From Owenweeksia sp964619125 (GTDB lineage Bacteria > Bacteroidota > Bacteroidia > Flavobacteriales > Schleiferiaceae), in the NCBI GenBank assembly GCA_964619125.1, contig CAZUCA010000056.1, positions 1-21,981 on the forward strand: a DNA stretch of 21,981 nucleotides, written 5' to 3'. The notes beneath the pieces are model-generated. The model had not been told where the DNA came from. It saw nothing but the letters and a program-made list of their open reading frames with translations, and searched no databases. A program made the position numbers and the translations under genes. Below, piece by piece: positions 8,882-16,553 of the stretch (its first letter is position 1; every line of letters starts with the position of its first letter).

Positions 8882-11800
8882 ATGAATATCACCAAAAGAT
8901 CCCCTTTTGTAGACCGTCAGAAATCATTCACCCTACTACTCATTCTGCTTTTTAGCTATAGTCTTTCTGCCAGTCATTTTCGCTACGGCGATATCAGCTG
9001 GCGGGTACTGGAAAGCGACCCGAGTGGACGAACCATTGAATTTAAGGTTAATACCGGCTGGCGCCTGAATTCACCCAACAACTTAAGGTTTTACTTCGGT
9101 GATGGTAATTCTGCCACTTTAAGCAATGTGCTAACCAATGTTAACGGTGAATACACTTACGCAACTGGCACGGTAATACACACCTATGCCAGCAATGGCA
9201 ACTACACCGCTTTTTACGGTGGCTGTTGTAAAATTTCAAACCTGGCCAACAACCGCGATAACAGTTGGTTTGTACAAAGCCAGGTAAATGTAGGTAGTGG
9301 CAACAACAGCCCGGTAACCACCATGCCCGCCATCGTGAACCTTCAAACCAATCAGGCGGCCGCCAGCTTCACTATTCCGGCTACTGACCCTGATGGCGAC
9401 ATTCTGAGCTTTGCACTGGCCAACAACAGTCAACACGCCTGGCCTAATGGCAGTACGCAGCCCGCCGGTATTTCTGTCAATCCTCAGACCGGACAGGTCA
9501 ATTTCAACACCCAGGGCAAGGCCATTGGCAGCCTCTGGAATACTGCGGTGGCCATAAGTGATGGCAACACCACCGTATTGGTGGATTTTATTATCAAAAT
9601 TACCCAGGTATCTAGCCCACCCCGGTTTGATTATTCAATTACCCCCGCTAATAACTATGTATTTAATTGCTCACCTGGTCAGAATATTTCCTTTGACATA
9701 AAGGCTTTCGATACCGATCCGGGCAGCAGCGTTTCGGTAAACGGCATTGGTGTTCCCAGCGGAGCCACGGTAGGTCCGACTTTTGGTAATACCGGCAATC
9801 CCATCAATCACTCCTTCAGTTGGACCCCGGCAGTAAGTCAGTTTGGCACCTATGTTATGAATTTTATTGCCCAGGACAACAACGGGGTGCAAAGCCAGAC
9901 TTCGATCTCCATAATTGTAAGTCTCAAGCCACAATTTGACAGCCCTCCCACTCCCCCGGTGGGCAGCCACCTGGTGTACACCCCCGGTGACACCATTAGT
10001 TATAATGTGCAAGCCTCTGACCCTGATACCAGTGATGTGGTAAGTATTATTAATGCGCAGGGAAAAAATATGGCCGGCAACAAGATCCCACTTTACAATG
10101 GGGCTGCCCTCTCCCCACTACCTACGCCGTCCGGCAACCCCAGCAGCGGCAGTTTCAGCTGGACTACCCACGGCTCTGACTGGGGTCATAAACACGTATT
10201 TTTTACTGCCGTAGACAGCTATGGCGATAAAACCGTACATGAGGTAAGTCAATTAATCAATACCCCCCCGCTATTCAGTTCAAGCCCGGTAACCTCCGCC
10301 CTTGTTAATCAACCCTATAGCTACACCATCAAGGTAAGTGACCCTGATACCGCATACGGTGACCAAATTAGCATCCACGGGCTGAATATGCCCGGCTGGC
10401 TTAACCTTACCGACAACGGTGATGGTACCGCCACCCTGTTCGGTACTCCCGGTCCCCTTCAGCTGGGGTTGAAAAACATTTCAATTCAGGCTGAAGACCT
10501 TCTCCACCATGATGATCCCCGCGGTATTATCATTCAAAATTTCACTTTAAACGTGCGGAATTGCTTTATCAACCTGAGTGTAAAAAATGCCGTTCTCAAT
10601 TTAGACCCCAACGGACAGGCCACCCTGCCTCCTGGCGACGTACTGGCTTATGGATCTGCCATTTGCGGCCCCTTAACCTACTCGGTTGCACCCAATAATT
10701 TCAGTTGTGCCGACATCGGCAGCCACACAGTGGTGCTGAGTGCCACCGACGCCTATGGTAATGTGGCCAGCGCTCCCACTACGGTAACTGTTGTGGACAA
10801 CACTCCACCCCAGGTATCGGCACAAAACCTCAGCCTCAGCCTTGATGCCAGCGGCCTTGTTTCCATTACCGCTGCTGATGTTTTCAGTGGCGCCAGCGAT
10901 GCCTGCGGGGTGGATAGCATATGGATCAGCCAAAGCAGCTTTAGCTGTGCCGATGCAGGCAGTAACAAGGTTGTCCTTACGGTGTCTGACCTATTTGGAA
11001 ACACCGCCACTGATACAGCTCAGATTCATATTCTGGACCAAACACCACCAACGGCATCAACCAAAAATATCAGCCTTCCCCTCGATGCCAGCGGACAGGC
11101 AACTCTTACCGCCGGCCAAATCGATAATGCTTCCTCAGATATGTGCGGGATTGACAGCATGTGGGTAACACCCGCAAATTTCCACTGCCAGGATGCCGGT
11201 ATAAACCAGGTTACTTTACACCTGATGGATAGCCATGGCAATACTGCCTCCGGCAATGCCCAGGTAACAGTGGTGGACCCCCTTGCTCCTAACGTACTTA
11301 CCCAAAATGTGGTACTGGCCCTGGATTCATCAGGTCAGGCCACTCTACATAGCAGCCAGATAGATTATGGCTCAAACGATGCCTGTGGTATCGATAGCTT
11401 ATCCATTAACAACAGTAATTTTAACTGCAGCCAACTGGGAATGAACCAGGTAACTCTAAGGGCCTGGGATGTACATGGCAATTTGGCTGCTTCCGCTGCC
11501 CAGGTTGAGGTAATCGACAATATAGCCCCTCACATCCAGTGCCCGGCAGATATCAGCGTGGTGGCCCAGGCCAACGACTGTAAGCCTCAGGTTTTTTGGA
11601 CGCCACCAGTGGCCTGGGATAATTGTAGCTATGTAATTACCAGCAGCCATCAACCTGGCGATCGCTTTGATGAAGGCAGCACCACGGTGAACTATCAGAT
11701 TACAGATGCCGCCGGAAACCAGAGTAGCGACAGTTTTGAGGTGCTTGTAAGCAGTCAGCCGCTGACCCTGAACCTCAATGCAGCAAGCTATAACGGAGGC

Positions 11801-12697
11801 TGGAATGTAAGCTGCCAGGGAGCCTCTGATGCCAGTATCAGCACCACCATCGCAGGCGGTTGTCAGCCTTATTCCTTCGCCTGGTCTAATGGTTCATCAA
11901 GGCAGGATTTAAATGGTATCGCTGCAGGTAAATACCAGCTGCTGGTTACCGATGCCAAGGGGAGAACCAGAGCTGACAGCATTAACATTAGTGAACCCCC
12001 TCCCCTGCTACTGAGTATTAGCGGGTCGCCGGTATTTACCACCACATCCGGAGTAGATTCTTTCACGGTCTATTTAGCATATGGCACTCAAACGATAAAG
12101 CTGGTGGCCAATGCCCTTGGAGGAACACCCGGGTACAGTTACAACTGGCTCCCCACCGCCGGCCTCAGCAGTTATAACACCGCTTCTACCCAGGCTACCC
12201 CAGGTGTTGCCAGCATGTACGTTTGTAAGGTGACAGATCTCAACAACTGTGAGCGTCTGGATTCATTTTTTGTAGATGTAGTGGATAATCGCTGTGGCAA
12301 CAACGGCAATAAAGTAATGCTGTGTCACAATGGCAAAACTCTCTGCATAAACCCGACTGCGGTGGCAAGCCACCTCCAGCATGGTGATAAGCTGGGGCCC
12401 TGTTCTTCCTCTTCCAAAAAAGCTGATTTGGCAATAAGCTCTGATAAGCTGAGTTATCAACTCTTCCCCAACCCTACTACCGGAGAAATTCAGATTGACT
12501 TTGACGATGCCCATTCGCCCTGGTTACAGATGAGCATAAATGACATGAGTGGAAAGACTCTCTTGTGGTTAAATAAATCAGAACACAATCATAACAAGGC
12601 ATTTACACTTGATCTCAGTGCTTACGAAAGTGGCATTTATCTGTTGCGGATTACTACCGCGACAGCCAGCTATACTGAGAAGATAATTTTGCAGTAG
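8882..12697 (+). CDS. Large T9SS-secreted surface protein with Ig-like, 80-residue, HYR, SprB and sorting domains
   Basis: 1271 residues. A signal peptide (core FTLLLILLFSYSL, probable cut SLSA|S after residue 30) leads into SHFRYGDISWRV, an N-terminal domain common in Bacteroidota surface proteins. Next come cadherin/He_PIG-like Ig folds (for example TIPATDPDGDILSFAL and PPLFSSSPVTSALVNQPYSY). Four tandem 80-residue repeats occupy residues 569-888, followed by a HYR-like domain (CPADISVVAQ ... TDAAGNQSSDSF) and a SprB-type repeat (GGCQPYSFAWSNGSS ... LLVTDAKGR). A cysteine/histidine module spans 1148-1174. The C-terminal type A T9SS sorting domain has P1196-N-P, then LSAYESGIYLLRI and KIIL at the end. 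Export through the type IX system and attachment to, or release from, the cell surface are expected. No enzyme domain is seen; an adhesin or structural role is inferred. A strong terminator follows the stop. Confidence 0.88.
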   Translation: MNITKRSPFVDRQKSFTLLLILLFSYSLSASHFRYGDISWRVLESDPSGRTIEFKVNTGWRLNSPNNLRFYFGDGNSATLSNVLTNVNGEYTYATGTVIHTYASNGNYTAFYGGCCKISNLANNRDNSWFVQSQVNVGSGNNSPVTTMPAIVNLQTNQAAASFTIPATDPDGDILSFALANNSQHAWPNGSTQPAGISVNPQTGQVNFNTQGKAIGSLWNTAVAISDGNTTVLVDFIIKITQVSSPPRFDYSITPANNYVFNCSPGQNISFDIKAFDTDPGSSVSVNGIGVPSGATVGPTFGNTGNPINHSFSWTPAVSQFGTYVMNFIAQDNNGVQSQTSISIIVSLKPQFDSPPTPPVGSHLVYTPGDTISYNVQASDPDTSDVVSIINAQGKNMAGNKIPLYNGAALSPLPTPSGNPSSGSFSWTTHGSDWGHKHVFFTAVDSYGDKTVHEVSQLINTPPLFSSSPVTSALVNQPYSYTIKVSDPDTAYGDQISIHGLNMPGWLNLTDNGDGTATLFGTPGPLQLGLKNISIQAEDLLHHDDPRGIIIQNFTLNVRNCFINLSVKNAVLNLDPNGQATLPPGDVLAYGSAICGPLTYSVAPNNFSCADIGSHTVVLSATDAYGNVASAPTTVTVVDNTPPQVSAQNLSLSLDASGLVSITAADVFSGASDACGVDSIWISQSSFSCADAGSNKVVLTVSDLFGNTATDTAQIHILDQTPPTASTKNISLPLDASGQATLTAGQIDNASSDMCGIDSMWVTPANFHCQDAGINQVTLHLMDSHGNTASGNAQVTVVDPLAPNVLTQNVVLALDSSGQATLHSSQIDYGSNDACGIDSLSINNSNFNCSQLGMNQVTLRAWDVHGNLAASAAQVEVIDNIAPHIQCPADISVVAQANDCKPQVFWTPPVAWDNCSYVITSSHQPGDRFDEGSTTVNYQITDAAGNQSSDSFEVLVSSQPLTLNLNAASYNGGWNVSCQGASDASISTTIAGGCQPYSFAWSNGSSRQDLNGIAAGKYQLLVTDAKGRTRADSINISEPPPLLLSISGSPVFTTTSGVDSFTVYLAYGTQTIKLVANALGGTPGYSYNWLPTAGLSSYNTASTQATPGVASMYVCKVTDLNNCERLDSFFVDVVDNRCGNNGNKVMLCHNGKTLCINPTAVASHLQHGDKLGPCSSSSKKADLAISSDKLSYQLFPNPTTGEIQIDFDDAHSPWLQMSINDMSGKTLLWLNKSEHNHNKAFTLDLSAYESGIYLLRITTATASYTEKIILQ
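10586..11545 (+). repeat. Four tandem 240-nt (80-residue) coding repeats
   Basis: Units start at 10586, 10826, 11066 and 11306, each exactly 240 nt with no length change. Each unit follows the pattern NxxLxLDxSGQATL ... DxCGxDS ... FxCxDxGxNxVTL ... DxxGNxA ... VxVxDxxxP. Two cysteines, at unit positions 27 and 41, are kept in all four and probably form a disulfide inside each Ig-like module. DNA identity between units is clearly lower than the pattern identity, so the expansion is old rather than a recent duplication. Confidence 0.85.
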
Positions 12698-12723
12698 CTA
12701 CCTGTTAAATCTCAGTTGAAGTT

Positions 12724-12753
12724 AAAGCCGCTCCTTTCGGGGCGGCTTTTTTT
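12724..12753 (+). terminator. Strong intrinsic terminator after the T9SS protein gene
   Basis: An 11-bp stem, AAAGCCGCTCC (12724-12734) with GGGGCGGCTTT (12739-12749, one G-U pair), closes a TTTC loop and is followed by a run of seven T (12747-12753). It begins 26 nt after the stop codon at 12697. Confidence 0.9.
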
Positions 12754-12960
12754 ATGCTTTGTAACCCGTAGCAATGCTTGTACGGGAGGCGACTGGCTAA
12801 AGACAGCATTAGATTTAGTAACTTTATATGTACAGCTCAGAGCGGATTTGACATCTCATTCAATCGTGCCAATTGAATCAGAGATAAACCGATTGTATTT
12901 CATGCCTTTAAAGTAAGCTTCCCGGCATAGCAGATACATTAACTTTAAATAGTAAATGCC

Positions 12961-13407
12961 ATGGAATTAAGAACAAGACCTCCGAGCAATTACCTGGAAC
13001 ACGCCTCCAATGAGGAGCTATACCTGCTGGTAAAGAACTGGCAGTCAGACCTGGAATTTTACCAGGGTGAAATGCGATTTTTCGGCACGCTTTTAGACAA
13101 GTATTTTCAATGGCTGGTAAAAGACGAAGAACTAAGCTACCTACGTCAACTGGCCTTACGTATAGCCTCATTGCAAGAAAAGCATAGTGAGCTTAGTGAA
13201 AAGCTACAGTTACAATTGCAGCAATATGAGAAGCTACTGGAAGCACCCCCGACCAAAAACGGGCATAATCATCGCCTCGAATTCGAAAAACTGGAGGATT
13301 ACCTGGCCGCCTTTGTGAAATCTCTGCGGGCCGTTAAAAGCGAGCTTTTCACTACTACCGAACGGGTCATAAAGGAAGAAAACATCAAACGACTTCTTTC
13401 GCCCTGA
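12961..13407 (+). CDS. Small charged coiled-coil protein of unknown function
   Basis: 148 residues, not recognised as a named family. It begins MELRTRPPSNYLEHASNEEL and is almost entirely predicted helix. Residues about 60-100 (ALRIASLQEKHSELSEKLQL onwards) show a heptad-like coiled coil, and a second helical segment runs to the end. There is no signal peptide, membrane helix or cysteine, so it should be a soluble cytoplasmic protein. It follows the terminator at 12724 by about 200 nt and precedes the Crp/Fnr gene by 50 nt, so the two may be co-transcribed. TAACTTTA at 12940-12947 resembles a Bacteroidota -7 element but lacks a matching upstream TTG. The reality of the gene rests on length, composition and a start that fits the gap. 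Confidence 0.65.
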   Translation: MELRTRPPSNYLEHASNEELYLLVKNWQSDLEFYQGEMRFFGTLLDKYFQWLVKDEELSYLRQLALRIASLQEKHSELSEKLQLQLQQYEKLLEAPPTKNGHNHRLEFEKLEDYLAAFVKSLRAVKSELFTTTERVIKEENIKRLLSP

Positions 13408-13457
13408 AATCCCAGGTAAAGAGCTAACTTGCTGCTAACTGAAAAATTTAAGCTAGC

Positions 13458-14036
13458 GTGGAAACCGACATTACCCGCCTGATCCCCAATTTATCTGCAC
13501 TAAATGAGGAAGAGGCACAAGCGGCCAATGCCGCCATCGACCTGCAATACTTTAAGCGCGGCACTGTTCTGCTCGAGGCAGGGCAGGTAGCCCGCTTCTC
13601 CTATATCGTGTATGAAGGCTGTGCCCGTACCTACTTTCTAAAAGACGGCGAGGAAATAACCACCGCCTTTCACACCCGGGGCCAATTTTTTACCGCCACT
13701 GACAGTTTCAGCAAACAGCAAACATCGGCAGAATTTCTGGCCTGCGTCTCTGATTGTTGGCTGGGGGTGCTCAGCTACCAAAAAGGAATTGAGCTCGCCA
13801 CCACTTACCCACGCTTTATGGCCCTCTGCCAGGTTTCTATGGAAGAGGACATTATCAATTACCAGCGGGCCCTGGCTGCGCATCAATCCAGTTCACCAGA
13901 GGAGCGCTATGTACAACTAGTCTCAACCCGGCCGGAAGTATTGTCACTGGCGCCACAACACCTAATCGCCAGCTTCCTCGGCATCAAAGCGGAGTCGCTA
14001 AGCCGCATCAGGCGAAGGATGGTGCAGAAGAGCTGA
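13458..14036 (+). CDS. Crp/Fnr-family transcriptional regulator
   Basis: 192 residues, read from a GTG at 13458. An in-frame TAA at 13449-13451 blocks any earlier start and no ATG offers a full N-terminal domain. Residues about 30-115 (YFKRGTVLLEAGQVARFSYI ... YFLKDGEEITTAFHTRGQFF) form a cyclic-nucleotide-binding-like beta-roll. A linker with SSSPEERYVQL leads to a C-terminal helix-turn-helix (PQHLIASFLGIKAESLSRIR) that should contact DNA. This compact form, without an obvious conserved cAMP-binding arginine pattern, is common in Bacteroidota, where the ligand is usually unknown. It has no iron-sulphur cysteine cluster of the FNR type. It may control the DUF4386 gene that faces it; their 3' ends overlap. 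Confidence 0.85.
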   Translation: METDITRLIPNLSALNEEEAQAANAAIDLQYFKRGTVLLEAGQVARFSYIVYEGCARTYFLKDGEEITTAFHTRGQFFTATDSFSKQQTSAEFLACVSDCWLGVLSYQKGIELATTYPRFMALCQVSMEEDIINYQRALAAHQSSSPEERYVQLVSTRPEVLSLAPQHLIASFLGIKAESLSRIRRRMVQKS

Positions 14037-14730
14037 CTTCTCTCCTTCCCATGGCGCTGCCCACCAGCCAAAAGGCTAAGGCCAACTCCGACACCGTCAT
14101 AGGGAAGGTGAAGACCCACTGCAGTACCGCCAGCAAAACAGTATTTTCAGGAAGCAAAAACTGGGCGCTTTGAATCAGCAGATAACCTGGCGCTGCTATC
14201 ATCAATAAAATGCCAATCCACCTAGGCATCGCCGCCCTATATACCAGGTAACCCAATAGCAGTAAATGAAAACCAAAGATTACCAGCCCCAGGCCCCAGG
14301 TCATTTCAAAGCCACTTAAATAGATATTTAGAGTAGTAGGGCTGATAGCCGACTCTTGCTCCATCCCCACCAGGGCCAGCACCAGCGAAAAGATGGCCAC
14401 CCCCAAAATGGCGCTGTACCCCAGCCGTAATATGCCGGCCAACAACGATATACCCTCGTTTACTTTGCGCAGATAGAGGAAAAGCGCAGTCGCTGCCACA
14501 ACATCGCATAACAGAATGACAAGCCAGGCGAAGATGCCGATGCGAAACAGCGAAAGATTAGCCTGGATCTTAGTAAAGGTAGCCGCCAGGTCACCATCAA
14601 CAATGAGCTGCGATCTTAGCAGGCCAAACCAGGCAAATGCCAGGATGGCCATTAATAATATCGAGATTCCCGCCAACCCGGCCAGGATGCGATATGATAA
14701 AGTAGATGTTAGATTTAATGGAGTTCTCAT
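14008..14730 (-). CDS. DUF4386 family integral membrane protein
   Basis: 240 residues on the minus strand, starting at ATG 14730-14728. The sequence has about six hydrophobic helices (LAGLAGISILLMAILAFAWF, IGIFAWLVILLCDVVAATAL, then helices around AILGVAIFSLVLALVG, GLGLVIFGFHLLLLGYLVY, WIGILLMIAAPGYLL and a last one). The overall pattern, including LRKVNEGISLLAGILRLGYS and a PRWIG loop, matches DUF4386, a family of unknown biochemical role. In Bacteroidota it is often found next to stress or regulator genes. The last 29 nt overlap the end of the Crp/Fnr gene on the other strand. A promoter and nested inverted repeats lie just upstream (14730-14779), so it is probably transcribed alone and regulated. 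Confidence 0.8.
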   Translation of the reverse strand: MRTPLNLTSTLSYRILAGLAGISILLMAILAFAWFGLLRSQLIVDGDLAATFTKIQANLSLFRIGIFAWLVILLCDVVAATALFLYLRKVNEGISLLAGILRLGYSAILGVAIFSLVLALVGMEQESAISPTTLNIYLSGFEMTWGLGLVIFGFHLLLLGYLVYRAAMPRWIGILLMIAAPGYLLIQSAQFLLPENTVLLAVLQWVFTFPMTVSELALAFWLVGSAMGRREVSSSAPSFA

Positions 14731-14779
14731 CGGTCGTTACATTTTAAGATGATTAGTTTTCCAAAACTAGAGCGACCGA
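14730..14779. repeat. Nested inverted repeats over the DUF4386 promoter
   Basis: An outer pair, TCGGTCG (14730-14736) and CGACCGA (14773-14779), encloses an inner pair, AGTTTT (14755-14760) and AAAACT (14763-14768), separated by 2 nt. The inner palindrome overlaps the -7 element and the outer left arm touches the start codon. This looks like a regulator site, but which protein binds is unknown. Confidence 0.45.
14762..14769 (-). promoter_or_regulatory. Promoter -7 element of the DUF4386 gene
   Basis: On the minus strand this reads TAGTTTTG, an exact match to the Bacteroidota TAnnTTTG -7 box, about 32 nt before the start codon. Only a weak -33 element (ATG in place of TTG, 20 nt upstream) is present, which would fit a promoter needing an activator. 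Confidence 0.5.
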
Positions 14780-14865
14780 CAGGCCTGTGCATTGACCTGG
14801 GTTAAGAAATCACTTCATCCTGACAATCAAGCCCTGTCCTAGCCAGCGAAAAATGAGCTAAGTAC

Positions 14866-14895
14866 TTGCTCTGTCCTGATAATTTACTACTTTTG
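14866..14895 (+). promoter_or_regulatory. Promoter of the tetR gene (TTG-N19-TACTTTTG)
   Basis: TTG at 14866-14868 and TACTTTTG at 14888-14895 are 19 nt apart, matching the Bacteroidota -33/-7 promoter consensus. The predicted start of transcription is near 14902, inside the operator that follows and 16 nt before the ATG. Confidence 0.75.
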
Positions 14896-14897
14896 TA

Positions 14898-14911
14898 AGT
14901 GATTACTCACT
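14898..14911. promoter_or_regulatory. Probable TetR operator, copy 1
   Basis: AGTGATTACTCACT differs at one base from the perfect palindrome AGTGAGTACTCACT. It starts 3 nt after the -7 box and covers the expected transcription start, so a bound repressor would block its own gene. A 12-of-14 match recurs at 15459. Confidence 0.65.
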
Positions 14912-14917
14912 ACCTTT

Positions 14918-15439
14918 ATGACTGAAAAACAGGAACGCATAATTACCGCCGCCCGCAAACTATTCGCCACCGAAGGTTATGCCGCCACCCCCACCAGTAA
15001 GGTGGCCAAAGCGGCCAAAGTATCGGAAGGATTGATCTTTCGACATTTTGGCAACAAGGAGGGTTTACTGACTGCCATCATGGAGCAAAGTCATGAGGCA
15101 AGCAAACAAATGCTGGCTGAGGTAGTAATGACTAGCGAACCCCGGGAAGTGATTCGCAAAATTCTGGAACTTCCTTTTTCAATAGACCAAAGCCAATACG
15201 AAATGTGGCGCCTTACCTATGCCCTGAAATGGCAAACCGATCGCTACGACGCTACTTTTTCAGAACCGGTAAAAATGGTACTCAACAATGCCTTCAAAAA
15301 ATTGGGATATAAAGACCCAGAGGCAGAAGTAGAATTGATATTTATGTTCATCGACGGTGCGGCCACCGCTTTCCTTCTTCATGAGCCAGGCAATAAAGCG
15401 CATATCCTCAAGGCCTTAAAAGCCAAGTACGATCTCTAA
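14918..15439 (+). CDS. TetR/AcrR-family transcriptional repressor
   Basis: 173 residues. The N-terminal helix-turn-helix is clear: ERIITAARKLFATEGYAATP, then SKVAKAAKVSEGLIFRHFGN and KEGLLTAIMEQ, the usual TetR DNA-binding domain in residues 1-52. The C-terminal helical ligand-binding domain is divergent, as is normal, so the inducer cannot be named. It heads a same-strand module with two short-chain dehydrogenase-like proteins and a metallo-hydrolase. Palindromic sites at its own promoter and before the next gene suggest self-repression plus control of those enzymes. The ligand may be a small lipophilic compound or its oxidised product; that is inference from the neighbours only. Confidence 0.9.
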   Translation: MTEKQERIITAARKLFATEGYAATPTSKVAKAAKVSEGLIFRHFGNKEGLLTAIMEQSHEASKQMLAEVVMTSEPREVIRKILELPFSIDQSQYEMWRLTYALKWQTDRYDATFSEPVKMVLNNAFKKLGYKDPEAEVELIFMFIDGAATAFLLHEPGNKAHILKALKAKYDL

Positions 15440-15458
15440 AAAATTTCAGCAGGCAATA

Positions 15459-15472
15459 AGTAAGTACTCACT
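15459..15472. promoter_or_regulatory. Probable TetR operator, copy 2
   Basis: AGTAAGTACTCACT matches copy 1 at 12 of 14 bases and the ideal palindrome at 13 of 14. It sits in the 46-nt gap between tetR and the first SDR gene, 13 nt before that start codon. No clear TAnnTTTG box accompanies it, so it may act on an internal promoter or as a roadblock. Confidence 0.6.
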
Positions 15473-15485
15473 ATAAAAGTAAATC

Positions 15486-16553
15486 ATGGAAATCGATAAG
15501 TCAAAACCCATTATGGTGACTGGTGCCAATGGCTATGTAGCGGGCTGGCTGGTAAAAAAATTGCTGGAGGAAGGTTTTAGGGTACACGCTCCCATTCGCA
15601 ATACCCACAATCAGCAAAAGCGGGCCCACCTCGATGAGTTGGCTTCTAAAAACCCGGGTAGTATTAAATATTTTGAGGCCGACCTGCTCAAAAAAGCTTC
15701 TTATGCCGAAGCCATGGAGGGTTGCGAATTGGTCTTTCACACCGCCTCCCCCTATACACTTGATGTAAGAGACCCACAAAAAGAGTTAGTGGAGCCCGCC
15801 GTTCAAGGAACGCGTAATGTGTTGGAGCAGGCTAACAAAACCAGTTCAGTGAAACGGGTGGTGGTCACCAGCAGTTGTGCAGCCATCTACACCGATGCCA
15901 CCGACCTGGAAGACACCCCTACCGGGGTCTTTACTGAGAAAATATGGAACACAACGTCCTCACTCGATTACCAGCCCTACTCCTATTCCAAAACTCTGGC
16001 CGAACAGGAAGCCTGGAAGTTGGTGGAGGAGCAGGATCGCTGGGACCTGGTGGTGGTAAATCCCTGTGGCGTTTTCGGTCCTGCCCTTAATCCCCAGATG
16101 AGCACCTCCGAAAGCATGAACATCCTTAAGCAGTTGGGTGATGGCAGCATGAAAATGGGAGTACCCGATATTGGCATTGGCGTGGTGGACGTGCGCGACC
16201 TTGCTCAAGCCCATTACCAGGCTGGTTTTACCCCCGGCGCCCAGGGACGCTATATCATTTGTGGCCACGGTTCCTCCTTTCTCGAGATAGCCCGGCTTAC
16301 CCATGAAGAATATGGCGATCGCTACCCCATACCCAGGAGCGCCCTCCCCAAGTGGTTGCTCTTTATCATCGGCCCCCTGGTGAACAAGGCTATCACCCGC
16401 AAATTCGTAAAGAATAATGTTAACAAGCCCTGGCGGGCCGATAACTCCAAGAGTAAAACGGAGCTTAACGTAACTTACCGTCCGCTGAAGGAAACCATGG
16501 TAGACAGTTTTAAGGTATTGATCGACGCCAATTTGCTAAAGCCTAAAAAATGA
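15486..16553 (+). CDS. Extended short-chain dehydrogenase, dihydroflavonol-4-reductase-like
   Basis: 355 residues. The N-terminal Rossmann motif T12-G-A-N-G-Y-V-A19 binds NAD(P). The catalytic set is Ser129/Ser130 in VTSSCA, and Y165-S-Y-S-K169 as the YxxxK motif. The spacing, FHTASPYTLDVRDPQKELVE and the VVNPCGVFGP segment fit the dihydroflavonol reductase/cinnamoyl-CoA reductase-like branch of extended SDRs (NAD-dependent epimerase/dehydratase superfamily). In bacteria these reduce assorted aldehydes and ketones, so plant-type substrates should not be assumed. Its stop overlaps the next start by 4 nt. Expression is probably controlled by the upstream TetR through the site at 15459. Confidence 0.85.
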   Translation: MEIDKSKPIMVTGANGYVAGWLVKKLLEEGFRVHAPIRNTHNQQKRAHLDELASKNPGSIKYFEADLLKKASYAEAMEGCELVFHTASPYTLDVRDPQKELVEPAVQGTRNVLEQANKTSSVKRVVVTSSCAAIYTDATDLEDTPTGVFTEKIWNTTSSLDYQPYSYSKTLAEQEAWKLVEEQDRWDLVVVNPCGVFGPALNPQMSTSESMNILKQLGDGSMKMGVPDIGIGVVDVRDLAQAHYQAGFTPGAQGRYIICGHGSSFLEIARLTHEEYGDRYPIPRSALPKWLLFIIGPLVNKAITRKFVKNNVNKPWRADNSKSKTELNVTYRPLKETMVDSFKVLIDANLLKPKK

